Assembly (NCBI RefSeq): GCF_902459505.1
Contig: NC_047098.1
Span: forward strand, 34,056,523-34,120,522
Length of the DNA: 64,000 bases
Origin: Geotrypetes seraphini
Taxonomy: Eukaryota > Chordata > Amphibia > Gymnophiona > Dermophiidae
Direction of reading: 5' to 3'
The number at the start of each line of letters is the position of its first letter. Positions within the stretch are counted from its first letter, which is position 1. The notes under the pieces were generated by a model. It saw nothing but the letters and a program-made list of their open reading frames with translations, was not told where the DNA came from and ran no database searches. The translations under genes were made by a program, and so were the position numbers. Shown here one piece after another: positions 43,430 through 53,229 of this stretch.

Positions 43430-43654
43430 CAGTGTTCCCGCTAAGCTGCGCTGGCGTGCGCTGGCGCACAAAATATTACATCGCAGCGCACACGTTTCTC
43501 GTCACAGCGCACGATCGGAAGAGGCGTACGGCAGATGGCAGGGCGGCGAGAGGAGAATCGGGCGAGTTGGCTCATAACTTGCTGGCGCCCGATATTTTTG
43601 GCTCACGGTGAAAAAAGTTTGCTCACAACACCCGCCCGCTTAGAGGGAACACTG
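43430..43654. mobile_element. Short hAT MITE forming the right part of the composite
   Basis: CAGTGTTCCCGCTAAG at 43430 and CTTAGAGGGAACACTG at 43639-43654 bound a 225-bp CpG-rich element. Its left flank (catttgaac) does not match its right flank (gttataac). The right flank matches the outer left flank instead. Confidence 0.65.
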
Positions 43655-43669
43655 GTTATAACATTCTTA

Positions 43670-44275
43670 GGCCTAGATTCACTAACCTCACGGATCCGAT
43701 CCTATCCATGAGGCGTCCGGAGTCAAATTAGGCTGATCGGTGGCAAGCCCCTAACCGACCACATGGATCGCTGAAGAGCGATCGTGACACATGCGCAGAC
43801 CATCTTCTTTGCTTGTAGATGGTCTGCGCATGCGATTTTTCTCCGTACTTTTTTTTTCTCCCGGTGCAATTTTTAAAAACTTTTTTACTTGCCAGCCCAT
43901 AGTTTTAACCTGCGGGTTTAAAGCGGGGCTGCACTGCGACTTGTTCTGGAACTTAATAGAACATGCCATAATTCAGCCCCCGCTTTAAACCCATGGGTTA
44001 AAACCATGGAGTCTTGGTGGCAAAGGCAGGAGAGTTGGGGCAGAGAGCAGGGTGGCAAGAGCTGGAGAGTCAGGGCAGAGAGCAGGGTTTTTGCACAAGC
44101 GACTGGTCCTCAGCAGTCGCTTGTTTTTGGATCAGCCAGCTCAGTTGGTGTGCCTGAATTTGTTTAGTGAATTGAGGACCTTCCTACTTTGCATTCTGTT
44201 TCCCCTCATTTGCATGTGTGGATCGGATCAGGTGTGGATACACTCAGTAGGAAAGTTAGTGACTCGGGTCGGGAC
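43670..44275. mobile_element. MITE or larger DNA-transposon remnant
   Basis: The left 'tagattcactaacctcacgg' and 'gatccgatcc' pair roughly with the right 'ggatcggatc' and 'gttagtgactcgggtc'. Internal hairpins include 'gcgcagaccatctt' / 'agatggtctgcgca' and the repeated 'taaagcggggctg' / 'cagcccccgcttta'. No transposase. Confidence 0.5.
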
Positions 44276-44299
44276 ATGATTTTTTTTTTTTTTTTGGGG

Positions 44300-44545
44300 G
44301 GGGGGGTTAAAAAATATGTGCAAAGATCTGCAGTGCATCTTACCTCGCGGACCTCACAGATCTGAACTGCACATCCTTAAAAATCTGAGGTCCGCGCCAC
44401 TTTTAGTCTCAGCATAGGTTAGGATCCATCAGAGCTAAATTGTCTTAGAGGTCTGTCAGAGCTAGAGACTACAAGTGGCATGGACCTCAGATTTTTAAGG
44501 ATGTGTGGTTTTAGATCCACAAGGTCCGTGAGGTTCGCGTTTTAC
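44300..44545. mobile_element. Short relative of the foldback element
   Basis: Arms 44345-44409 and 44463-44534 pair ('aaaaatctgaggtccgcgcc' with its complement). The 'gatccacaaggtccgtgagg' wording matches the arms at 22.8-24.3 kb. It is preceded by a T18/G9 run (44280-44307). Confidence 0.6.
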
Positions 44546-44699
44546 CCCTTCACTTTTCTAAAGTCGTCATACTTGCTGACATGACTACCCCTTCCTGGGA
44601 ACTTGATACAATCATATAGCCTCCCAGTGCAAGCATACTCTGTTGGTTACTCATTTTGGTGCTGGTTAGATGATATGTGCAGTTCTATTCCTAAATTAA

Positions 44700-44990
44700 A
44701 ATTGTGCCCCCATTTTTATAAAACCTTTGGAGACTATACTTACATTCAGGTACTTGCCTTGAATTGCTGCTGAAAAGATGTGAGCTAAATCCAATTGTCT
44801 GTATCCATACCTCTTCTTCTTGCTTGCCTTTACCATCATTCTGTACCTGTTCTAAGCTTGCTTGAACTCTGTCAATATTTTGATTAATAATATCTTTTGA
44901 TGACAAGATATCCTGGACATCCACCACCAACTCAGAGAAATATTTCCTCATGTTTCTCCTGATCCTCCTTCATTGTACTTTCATATCTTG
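44700..44990 (-). other. Unrecognised open frame with coiled-coil character
   Basis: The minus frame beginning at 44951 encodes 'RKYFSELVVDVQDILSSKDIINQNIDRVQASLEQVQND', with heptad-like hydrophobic spacing and no low complexity. Other frames upstream ('YESTMKEDQEKHEEIF') also look protein-like. Possible donors occur in minus (AACAG|GTACAG near 44856, and GAAT|GTAAGTAT near 44740). It could be an exon, a pseudogene or an unrecognised LINE ORF. I do not know the family. Confidence 0.3.
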
Positions 44991-45175
44991 ACTAGAGAGC
45001 TGGACGGGGATCCCGCGGGTTCCCCCTTTGGGTCACGGGGATCCCATGGGGACGCCCCTAGGGTCACGGGGATCCCGTGGGGACGCCCCCTAAGGTCACG
45101 GGGATCCCGTGGGGACGCCTCAGAGGGTTGCAGGGTTCCTGCGGGGTTGGATGGCACTCGAGCAGCGAGGCTAGT

Positions 45176-45345
45176 CTCCTTCTCCTTACCTGCCCTGCCG
45201 CAGCACACAGCCGAACGGAAGTTTTCCCGATGTCAGAACTGACGTCGGAGGGAGGGCTTAAGCAAAGCCCTCCCTTCCTCCGACGTCAGCGCTGACATCG
45301 GGAAGACTTCCTGTCGGCTGAGTGCGGCAGGGCAGGTAGGGAGAA
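45176..45345. repeat. Palindrome inside the hAT element
   Basis: 'ctgccctgccgcag' and 'gaagttttcccgatgtcag' at the left pair with 'tgacatcgggaagacttcc' and 'gcggcagggcag' at the right, around 'gggcttaagcaaagccc'. Arms are about 75 bp. Confidence 0.7.
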
Positions 45346-45406
45346 GGCAATGGCATACCAAATGGTTGCAGCCATGGGGGGGAGTGTGCACAGCCGGTCA
45401 GGTCCC

Positions 45407-45628
45407 CTTACCTTTGTGGCGTTTCCCCCGACTGACCGAGAACAGGCCCGGCCGACAAACCTCCCTGCCCTTTAGCCACGAATCTAAATTACCTTCTTAC
45501 AGCAGCTTCAATACTCCAGCTGCTGTAAGAAGGTAATTTTAGATTCGCGGCTACAGGGCAGGGAGGTTTGTCCGACCGGGCCTGTTCTGTTGTCAGTCGG
45601 GTGGGGATGCGCCACAAAGGTAAGGGGC
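45407..45628. repeat. Second palindrome inside the hAT element
   Basis: 'cttacctttgtggcg' and 'acctccctgcccttt' at the left pair with 'agggcagggaggt' and 'cgccacaaaggtaag' at the right. The centre is 'cagcagcttcaatactccag'. Arms are about 100 bp with a few mismatches. Confidence 0.7.
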
Positions 45629-45714
45629 AGGGAGGGAGAAAGGGAGGAAAGGTGGAGTGGAGAAGAAAAGATGCTTAAGGGAAATGAGTAAAACTGAGGA
45701 GGGAGAAGGCCGCT

Positions 45715-46130
45715 GAAAGCACTGGGGAAGACAAAGGGGTGGAGAAGGACGCTGAAAGGACATGGGGAAGACGGGAGGGGGGGAGAAGGACGCTGAAAGC
45801 ATATGGGGAAGACAAAGGGGTGGAGAAGGACGCTGAAAGCACATGGGGAAGACAAAGGGGTGGAGAAGGATGCTGAAAGCACATGGGAAGACGGGGGGGG
45901 GGGGAGAAGGACGCTGAAAGAACATCGGGAAGACGGGGGGGAGAAGGATGCTGAAAGGACATGGGGAAGACAGAGGGGGGAGAAGGACACTGAAAGGACA
46001 TGGGGAAGACAGAGGGGGGAGAAGGACACGGAAAGCACATGTGGAAGGCAGAGGGGGGAGAAGGATGCTGACAAGGACATGGGGAAGATGGGGGGAGAAG
46101 GATGCTGAAAGGAAATGGGGAAGAGAAAGT
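45715..46130. repeat. G-rich minisatellite
   Basis: About eight to nine units of roughly 45-50 bp each contain 'acatggggaagac', a variable G run, 'gagaaggac/tgctgaaag'. Unit length varies with the G run. The long open frames on both strands (45508-46340) are read through this repeat and are not genes. Confidence 0.75.
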
Positions 46131-46795
46131 GGGGAGAAGACGCTGGCAGGGAAGAAGACAGAGATGCCAGACTATGGGGGGAGCGGAGGGAAGAAGATGG
46201 GTGCCAGACCAATTTGGGAGGGGGGAGAAAGGGAGAGGCACAGTAACAGAGCAAACGGAAGACGCAGAGAGAAGAGAGACAATGGATGGAAGGAATTGAA
46301 TGAGAACATGAGGAAAGCAGAAACCAGGCAACAAAGGTAGGAAAAAAATTCTTTTTTTTTTTTTTGCTTCAGGATAAAGTAGTATATTAGTTGTGTCGAT
46401 AAAAATTTATAAACATTTGAGGCTCTGGTAGAAACCCATTTACAAAGTATGTATTCTTCCCAATTAATATTTCCAAATTAATAAAGTCTTTTTGCTTATT
46501 TTTAAATGGGTTTCTACCAGAGCCTTTAATTCAGTAGCATAATTAAATGAAATAACTATTTCTGTAGTTTATAGGGACGGGCGGGGACGTAGGGGATTCC
46601 TCGCGGGGACGGGTAGGAGTCCTCACGGGGACGGGTGGGACTTTGGCGGGGACGGGTGGGATTTCTGTCCCCATGCAACTCTCTAATCTTGACTGCTTAT
46701 GCTTTGCTTTTCCTATGGAAAATCCTGTATTCTTATTAATGGGGGATATGAGACCAGCACCCATCTGGCTGTTTACCCTTTATTAGATTACCGTA

Positions 46796-47175
46796 TTTTT
46801 TGCTGTATAAGATGCACCACCTGTAGAGGAGGAAAAACCAAGAAAAAAAAATTCTGAACCAAATGGTGTACCCTGTCCCTCCTCTGGTAGTCTAGTGGTA
46901 GGCTGGGACAGGGTACAGGGCACGTCTAGTGGTAGGCACGTGTAGTGGCAGCCAGCCAGCCCCAGTACCTTTTTTTTATCCCGGCGGTCCAGCGCACTTT
47001 CTGCGCTCCTGCCTCGCTGGACGGCTGCCTCCCGCTCCCTTTCTCCGTTGGCATGCTCCCCTCCGCCGAGGAACCTTCATATCCATGCACTCGGGAAGGT
47101 CCTGTCGGCTCCACCCACTTTGACATGGTTGCGTCAGAGGGGTAGTACCAACATGGTCTCACGAGCAATAGATTC
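46796..47175. mobile_element. DNA-transposon-like repeat (tentative)
   Basis: It starts 'accgtattttttgctgtata' and 'agatgcaccacctgtagagg', which resembles the common 'CCGTATTTTTC..TATAAGACGCACC' transposon end. 'cctgtccctcctctggtag' and 'gggacagggtac' form a local hairpin. A GC-rich stretch follows to about 47130. The right end is not identified. Confidence 0.4.
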
Positions 47176-47179
47176 TAAG

Positions 47180-49060
47180 GCTCTGCATCAGTTAAGCTAG
47201 CACTAGTGCTGGGCCTTGTATAGACGGAGGGCTCTTCATTGCTGGAGTTAGCTTGGTGTTGCCCGGACTGTGGGGCCAGCCCGGATGACAAGGAGAAGCT
47301 CTTGAATTTTATGAGGAACTTTGATTTCTCTAAGATGGTGCAAATGCCAGCACATGAAAGGGGTAATATATTCCTATTTCTTAGACTGATCTTGATTGAT
47401 CTTTGTCAACCTGGGGAGAGGAAGTAGGATGCATTCTCTTTTTCCCTTTGGATTAAGGAGATTACTGTTTTTTCTGATGTCTTAGCTTGCTTTCATCTAA
47501 TAACCAGATTGTCATGTTGAAATGGCTTATGTAGTGATTTTCTTGGTAGGCCGGCCTTAGTGAAGGAAGTCCAAATTAACCCTCAATGCCAGGAAGTGGG
47601 TTGGTACCATGAGGGTTTGCTGTCCCTAAAGTCTTTTAGATGAATCCTCATTGTTCTATTCATTGTCGCTCCTCTTGTGCCTTGGTGTGTAGTCTTGTGA
47701 ATTCAGCTGATACTTGTTGACTTAACTATTTGTCATCATCTCTGATTACAATTTTTTTTTGTAAACTACTGATATAAATTTAAAGGATTGTATAACAAAT
47801 TAATCTCAATAAATAAAATAAATAAATAATGTCTTTAAAATTGCATATATCAAGTCACAAAGGAAGTTAATATAATTAGAGGTAGGAGTTGTTTCGATAT
47901 GTGATCAATGCGGTAGGCTTTGGTAAGGAAAGATTGATGTCTGTATAATATTTGTTGTTATGCCTTTATTTTTATGTTCTATGACTATGTAGAACTTTTA
48001 ATTGTTGTATGATTATTTTATTATGTATGTTATGTTGTGCTCCGCTTTGTGAAGGGCTGATGATTATAAAACAAACAAAGGTCTACTCAATTTTATATAT
48101 TTCTCTCGTAGGTCTATATTCTAACAAATTAACAATGGAAACCCTCCTTATCTAAGATATATGTTAGAACCATTACTCTGTATAATACAAATTGTTCCAT
48201 TCATAAAAACTGTACTGAAAAAATGTGTCATCTTCCTTAATCTCCATATAAAACAATCCTTTTTTTGTTCATATGGATACCAGTTGTATAGTAGCTAACC
48301 ATCTTTGTCTTAATTTGAAGGCAACTAGAAAGTGTTGCTAGATTAAAATAAAACATGAATAATCCTTAATCTTTAAAAAAAAAAAAAACCCCTAAGACAA
48401 TGAAGATCAATGATATTTTGTTTTATTCTTAATTACATAGTAGAAGAGATCACTAGAGTTAGATACTCCCACTAGTCATCTATGCCTGTTAATACAACAT
48501 TCCTTTCTGAAAAACACATGTAGGGAAAAAAAGGGTGGAGCATACAATCACTCAATATGGAATGTAGAGGAATCTGAGTATAATGGTTTTAAACACAAGG
48601 AACCTTGACTGGATAACAGATACTTTCTTCAAAATAAGTATATCATTATTAGAAGGTGGTGATACATAGAAACAAGAGCCTTGAAATGAGTCTTGTGAGC
48701 AAAGAAAGTAAAGATTAGTATAGTGTTTGCTACTTTAATTTCTGAGAAGATATGGAAAACACATATATTGGACACATTGTAGCATCTGCAAAAATATTTT
48801 GATTTAGGATAAATTTGAAACTTGTAAACAGCACAGTCATCAGGCTCAAACCCTCATTACCAGCCAAGGAACCACCCCATAAACTAAAGCATTCTGCTCC
48901 CACATTTATGACCTTACTTGTTTTTAACTTGCAAATGTAACATTTTCTAAATGTGAATTTATCTATTTATTCAGATTTTGCTATATCACATTAACAGAAT
49001 CAGTACCAAGGCGAAGATTATCATACATTAAAATAAGGTTGCAGATTTAAACAACAATAG
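47180..49060. other. Mostly unassigned DNA; LINE-like tails
   Basis: No gene is supported. Near 47740-47830 and 47990-48075 the sequence ends in 'aataaataaaataaataaat' and 'gattataaaacaaacaaag' after 'ctccgctttgtgaagggct', typical of L2-type 3' tails (plus). The frame 47239-47427 ('WCCPDCGASPDDKEKLLNFM') is not recognised. The rest is AT-rich. Confidence 0.4.
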
Positions 49061-49069
49061 AATAGACAA

Positions 49070-49465
49070 GCCATGACCTGTAAGTGTTCCCTACCTAAAC
49101 TAAAACGTCCATACCCTGTTCGCTTAATGTTCTGTAAGGTAAACCTCTATCTGTACCCTGTTATCCCCTTCGCTTCCAGGAAGTCATCCAGTCCCTTTTT
49201 GAACCCCAGAGGTGATAAGACAGAGTACAATTCTGGGGTTCAAAAAGGGACTGGATGACTTCCTGGAAGCGAAGGGGATAACAGGGTACAGATAGAGGTT
49301 TACCTTATAGAACATTAAGCGAACAGGGTATGGACGTTTTGGGTTAGGTAGGGAACACTTACAGGTCATGGACTTGGGGGGCCGCCGCGGGAGCGGACTG
49401 CCAGGCTCGATGGACCCCTGGTCTGACCCGGCAGAGGCAATTCTTATGTTCTTATGTTCAAATAC
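49070..49465 (+). mobile_element. CR1 3' end with an inverted duplicate
   Basis: The plus copy (about 49212-49462) carries 'GVQKGTG' / 'LDDFLEAKGITGYR' and ends '...cttatgttcttatgttc'. To its left, 49070-49209 is the inverted copy of 49232-49371, nearly identical over about 140 bp, with a spacer of about 22 bp. The left arm lacks any CR1 terminus. This head-to-head duplication of the same segment differs from simple 5' inversion. Confidence 0.75.
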
Positions 49466-49870
49466 CACACAGGAAACACGGATGGCGCTCTAAATGCTGG
49501 CGTAAATACAAAGCTGAGACACAACAAGGATTATAGAAAGATTATAAAAGACTTTTTTTTAAACTAAACTTTGTAAATGAATCTTTAACAGGTGGCAATG
49601 AATACTTTTCAGTCAAGGAAACTGCCTTCAGTCAAAAATTATGTCACTTAGTATGTGCTGATCTCAGTGTCTCTTACTAAGGAAGTACAAAAGTATGTAT
49701 CTTTTGAACGAGCAACACATTCTAAATTATGCACACTACCACGGATTAAGTACATAGAAGTGTTTATGATAAAACCAAGATACTTACCTCTAGCAGGTTT
49801 ATTCTCTGTGGACATTCTTTTCCTCCTTGGCCACTGTATCAAACCACATCCCTAAAACTGCTGGTGGTTC
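49466..49870. other. Unassigned DNA
   Basis: The two overlapping antisense frames at about 49650-49850 have no recognised domain. Confidence 0.35.
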
Positions 49871-50330
49871 AGGTGAGCTCCTACCCAGTCACTTGAGATA
49901 CTATTTCTGTTTGATTGGGGTCTACCAGAACTAGGGAGATCCTGGATTCTCTACAAGGAAAATTGTTCTAGCAGTTAGTAATGAAACCATATGGGATGGG
50001 GCCATACTGGACTTAGTGTTTATGAATGGGGAAAGTGTTTCTGATATTATAGTGGTTATTTGGCATCCAGTGATCACCATATGGTGTGGTTTAATATTAA
50101 GACAGGTGTAGAAAGAGCTCATTCAAAAGCGAAGTTTCTAGTCTTTAAAAGAACTAACTTTGTTCAGATGGGGGATTACCTCAAGGAATTGTTTGGATGG
50201 GAACATCTGGAAGTAGTAGGAAAGCAGCAGAGAAAACTGAAATCAACTATTTTAAGGGCAACAAACCATTTTGTAAGGAAATTAAGTAAAGGTACGAGGA
50301 AAAGAAGGCTACTTTGGTTCTCAAATGTAG

Positions 50331-50678
50331 TACAAGGGTGGTTTGAAAAGCCTGGTAAAAAAGCAAGTTAAACAGCGTAGTTTCCATCGAAGGCTATACA
50401 CTTAGGACCTGTTTTACAAAGCCGCGCTAGTGGCTGCTGTACGGTAATGGCCCCGAAGCACATAGAGATTTAAAAAGCTTCATGACTGTTGCCGCACGGC
50501 AGCTGCTAGCGCGGCTTTCTAAAACAGGCCCTTAATCCAGCGAGTTCCATTTTTTTTTTGTATCAGGAAAAATAGCTTACAAAAAAACTGGAAACTTGGT
50601 GGACTAAGTGTATAGCCCTTGATGGAGACTGTTTTTTTTTAACTTGCTTTTTACCAAACTTTTCAAACTACCTTCATA
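50331..50678. mobile_element. Mariner-type element, TA duplication
   Basis: 'caagggtggtttgaaaag' at the left pairs with 'cttttcaaactaccttca' at the right. The longer pair 'gcaagttaaacag' / 'ctgtttttttttaacttgc' and 'ggctatacacttag' / 'ctaagtgtatagccc' extend the inverted repeats to about 75 bp. TA flanks both ends. The GGTTTGAAAAG core is typical of mariner ends. No transposase remains. A Harbinger MITE sits in its middle. Confidence 0.7.
50405..50531. mobile_element. Harbinger-type MITE nested in mariner
   Basis: GGACCTGTTTTACAAAGCCG pairs with CGGCTTTCTAAAACAGGCCC, flanked by TTA on both sides (50402-50404, 50532-50534), the 3-bp PIF/Harbinger duplication. The 127-bp body is a near-complete palindrome with 'cgcgctag' / 'ctagcgcg' arms. 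Confidence 0.75.
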
Positions 50679-50996
50679 GCTGAGAAGGTAAGGAAAAAAA
50701 GATTAGCTTTCACAATCTACAAAAGATCACAGAAAGAAAAGACAGGCAAAAATATCTGGAAAAGTTAACAGAGGCTGGTCATGTAATCAGGAAAGCAAAA
50801 ATACCTATGGAAGAAAAAAAAAAGCAAACATGGTAAAATGAGGGAGAGGGGACATTTTTAAATATATGTTAGTGATAGGAGGAAATACAAAGGTCGCACT
50901 GTAAGATTCAAAAGTGAAAGGGAGGAACATATAAAACCTGATAAAGATAAGACTGAAATGCTTAACAAATACTGTATTTCTGTTCTATGTTCACAG

Positions 50997-51057
50997 TAGA
51001 GAATAACACAGGGACAAGTGCCCACAGGGACAAACTCTGTTCCAGTGTCATTATCTA
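50997..51057. mobile_element. 61-bp remnant of the TAGAGAATGACA hAT family
   Basis: TAGAGAATAACACAGGGACA at the left pairs with CCAGTGTCATTATCTA at the right. Almost nothing lies between the two ends. The flanking 8-mers do not match. The ends are those of the elements at 26764 and 44993. Confidence 0.6.
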
Positions 51058-51179
51058 AAATCTTGAGACTAGTATCAATATGCAAAAATTTAACACATCT
51101 TAGACCACTGGCAATTGAATTCAATTATTTAAAAAAAATGTAGAAGCTGCTTTTGGATTTCATTGAACTACTGTTAAAT

Positions 51180-52930
51180 CATTTGTGTCTTGTCTGCCGT
51201 CTGCAATGTCCTTCCATCATGTACCCAGTATCCCATCGGATCCATCTCTTCCACCGCTGTGATGCAGTTCTCCTCCAGAAGGACTTACTTTCACTAAATT
51301 TATCAGGCAGATGGGAAAACTTTGCCTATTAAACTGGAGTCAGACATTGAACCAAAAACAGAATTCCTGGAGGAATTAGATTTTGAAAGAACTTCTCAAA
51401 TTGCTTCTTTATAATCTACTTAAGGAAGCCCTGTTTAAGAATTGGGAGACTCCTCTCACCCTTACCATTGCTACTAGAAAGATTGAGTCTCTACAGAATA
51501 CAATCTTGTCCTGGCTTTGATAAGCCGCAGTTACCACATCAGTCTTTGCTGGTTGAATCCACTCTTAAAAAAATCCTCCAGAACAAGAGTATATGCTACT
51601 GCACCACCAAGACGTGAAGGCCGTACTACGGATAAGTTTGTGCGCCGCCTCTTCCAGAACTATGTTGACCAGCAGAGTTCTTGGTTACAACCTCTATATG
51701 TCTTAAATAACTCATAAAGAAGTTGGCTGATTTTGAACAATATATCCCATCTGAGCATTCAGAATTCTAGGAGACTATTCATGGCCTACTCCAGATCACA
51801 AAGTTTCTAGTCATATCAGCTTTCGATGCATTTGATGTGACATCCAGAGCATTGGCTGTGTCTATTGCTATGAGACATCTTGCATGGTTGTGAGTCTCTG
51901 ACATGGATATCAATATTTAACATTGTCCAGTGAATATTCCCTGTCTTGGTGAAGAACTCTTTGGGGACAAAGTTGAGGATGCCACTCAAAGACTTATGTG
52001 ACATGAATAAAGCTAGAAAACCTTAACGGGCTCCAAGACTAAGATTTAGCCCTCTAAGTCTTCCCAGAGACTTGCTTCCTCTTCCTATAAGAGGCACCAC
52101 CTCGTCCTCTTCCACACCTCAACCACAGAAGAGGCAGAAATCGCAAAAGCCTGACTTCAGCTCCTCAAAAACCAGCTCAGTCTTTTTGACATGCTTCTAG
52201 AGAGCGTAGCCACAATACCCCTATCTCATCCACCTCTCCAGCCCATTGGAGGCTGACTTCTTTTATATCAACAATGTTGGACTCTCATTACCACAGACAC
52301 CTGGGTTCTCAAAGTCATACAGGAGGGATATTCTCTTAATTTTATCACCATTCCTCCAAACAACCCTCCAAGAGAGTCCTCTTTGACATCTCAACAGACA
52401 TCCCCCCTTCTTCAGGAAATCAAATCTCTTCTTCATCTAAATGCCATAGAGTCAGTGCCCTCTTCTCAGAAAAATCAGGGGTTCTGCTTTAGGTATTTCC
52501 TAATTTCAAAGGTCTTTGTCTCATTCTCGACCTCCGAGCTCTCAACAAATATTTAGTCAAAGAGAAGTTGAGATTGATACAGGGACAAATTTGTCTCCGT
52601 CCCTGCAGGAACTCAGTTTCTCTGTCCCTTCCCTGTGAGTTTTGTCGCTGTCACTGTCCCTGCCCCATTTCTGTAAGCTCTGCCTTAACCACACAAGCCT
52701 CGAACACTTATCATTTTAAATTGTTTGAGGTTTGTGCAGATGAGGATGGAGCTTGCTGTAATGGGGCAGGGACAGGAAAAGAACTCGTGGGGATGGGAAA
52801 TTGTGTTCCCATGGGGATGGGGAAAAATTTGTCCACGTGTCATTTTCTACCTGGGGTCTCTATACCTACTTCTAGAACAAAATGATTGCCTGAAAGTATG
52901 ATCTGAGTTTTTAGAATTTATCAAGCCCCA
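51180..52930 (+). mobile_element. DIRS retrotransposon fossil (gag-like to RT start)
   Basis: Plus-strand text includes a gag-like part ('GREGRTTDKFVRRLFQNYV', and further on 'AFDAFDVTSRALAVSIAMRHLAWL') and the beginning of RT ('LDLRALNKYLVKEKLRL' near 52530). It is a broken copy with several breaks. A hAT MITE (52578-52849) lies within the RT part, after which short RT-like text resumes. The ends are not defined. Old, judged by divergence and the number of breaks. Confidence 0.55.
52578..52849. mobile_element. hAT MITE, TAGAGAATGACA family
   Basis: The left 'tacagggacaaatttgtctc' pairs with the right 'aaatttgtccacgtgtcatt' (ending ttttcta). 'ctgtccctgccccatttctg' and 'taatggggcagggacag' arms are internal, around 'ttaaattgtttgagg'. 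The first few bases of the left end are worn. Inserted in the DIRS RT region. Confidence 0.65.
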
Positions 52931-53225
52931 CCTTAGAGAGCTGCATTCTGATCATTCTTCACCTCTGCCCCAAACGTCATGCTTGTACCCAAAACTGAAA
53001 ACAAGATCTGCACTTCCTGTTTGGAACTCATTTTTTATTATTCTAAATGAATGAAATTCTAAAAAATGGAGGGCAGATCGTGTTGAAAGTTTCACTTAAA
53101 ATCTATTAAAACTTTTGTGATACGATTTCTTATATTATGGGGAAATGGCTTGCACTGCCATGATATTATATTATTATCCTCAATTTGTGTATAAAATTAG
53201 AAATAAAGTATACTTTAAAAAACAT
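52930..53225 (+). mobile_element. Possible L1-type 3' UTR
   Basis: It ends 'aaattagaaataaagtatac' followed by an A-rich stretch, with an upstream 'ttatattattatcctcaatt' segment, resembling L1 3' ends at 22.6 and 29.6 kb. No coding part supports it. Confidence 0.3.
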
Positions 53226-53229
53226 ACTT

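Larger units (their letters stand above)
41600..43654. mobile_element. Composite hAT element with three termini
   Basis: It starts CAGTGTTCCCGCTAAG, ends CTTAGAGGGAACACTG, and is flanked exactly by the 8-bp duplication GTTATAAC (41592-41599, 43655-43662). A second left-type terminus with the same following 'acaaaatattacatcgcag' lies at 43430. The outer element therefore contains a complete short element (43430-43654) sharing the right end. The interior carries a 241-bp-arm palindrome, a MITE (42809-42955) and a LINE tail (43333-43425). No transposase. Confidence 0.75.
44993..46685. mobile_element. hAT element with internal palindromes and minisatellite
   Basis: TAGAGAGCTGGACGGGGA at the left pairs with TAGAGAGTTGCATGGGGAC (complement of the right end). 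The exact 8-bp duplication ATCTTGAC flanks it (44985-44992, 46686-46693). Inside are three GGTCACGGGGATCCCGTGG-type units (45010-45110), two palindromes (45176-45345, 45407-45628), a G-rich minisatellite (45715-46130) and an inverted pair of 'aaatgggtttctaccagagc' (46425-46525). No transposase. This is an internally rearranged, non-autonomous copy. Confidence 0.8.
49875..51000 (+). mobile_element. CR1 LINE, endonuclease end to RT start, interrupted
   Basis: The plus reading near 50010-50110 ('LDLVFMNGESVSDII', 'SDHHMVWFNI') is the end of the CR1 endonuclease. The linker with 'LKELFGWEHLEVVGK' follows to about 50320. After a mariner insertion (50331-50678) the RT N-terminal region continues ('KRSQKEKTGKN', 'DKDKTEMLNKYCISVLCS' at about 50940-50990). 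A 61-bp hAT remnant then cuts it. The frame has stops and the RT core is missing. Confidence 0.7.

Noticed and set aside
45508-46340. Long overlapping frames on both strands (up to 248 residues)
   Set aside because: They read through a 45-50 bp minisatellite whose period and G-runs keep all frames open. The peptides are simple repeats.
47239-47427. Possible zinc-finger-like gene (CCPDCG)
   Set aside because: There is a single short frame with one Cys pair, no splice context and no partner residues. It is insufficient to call.
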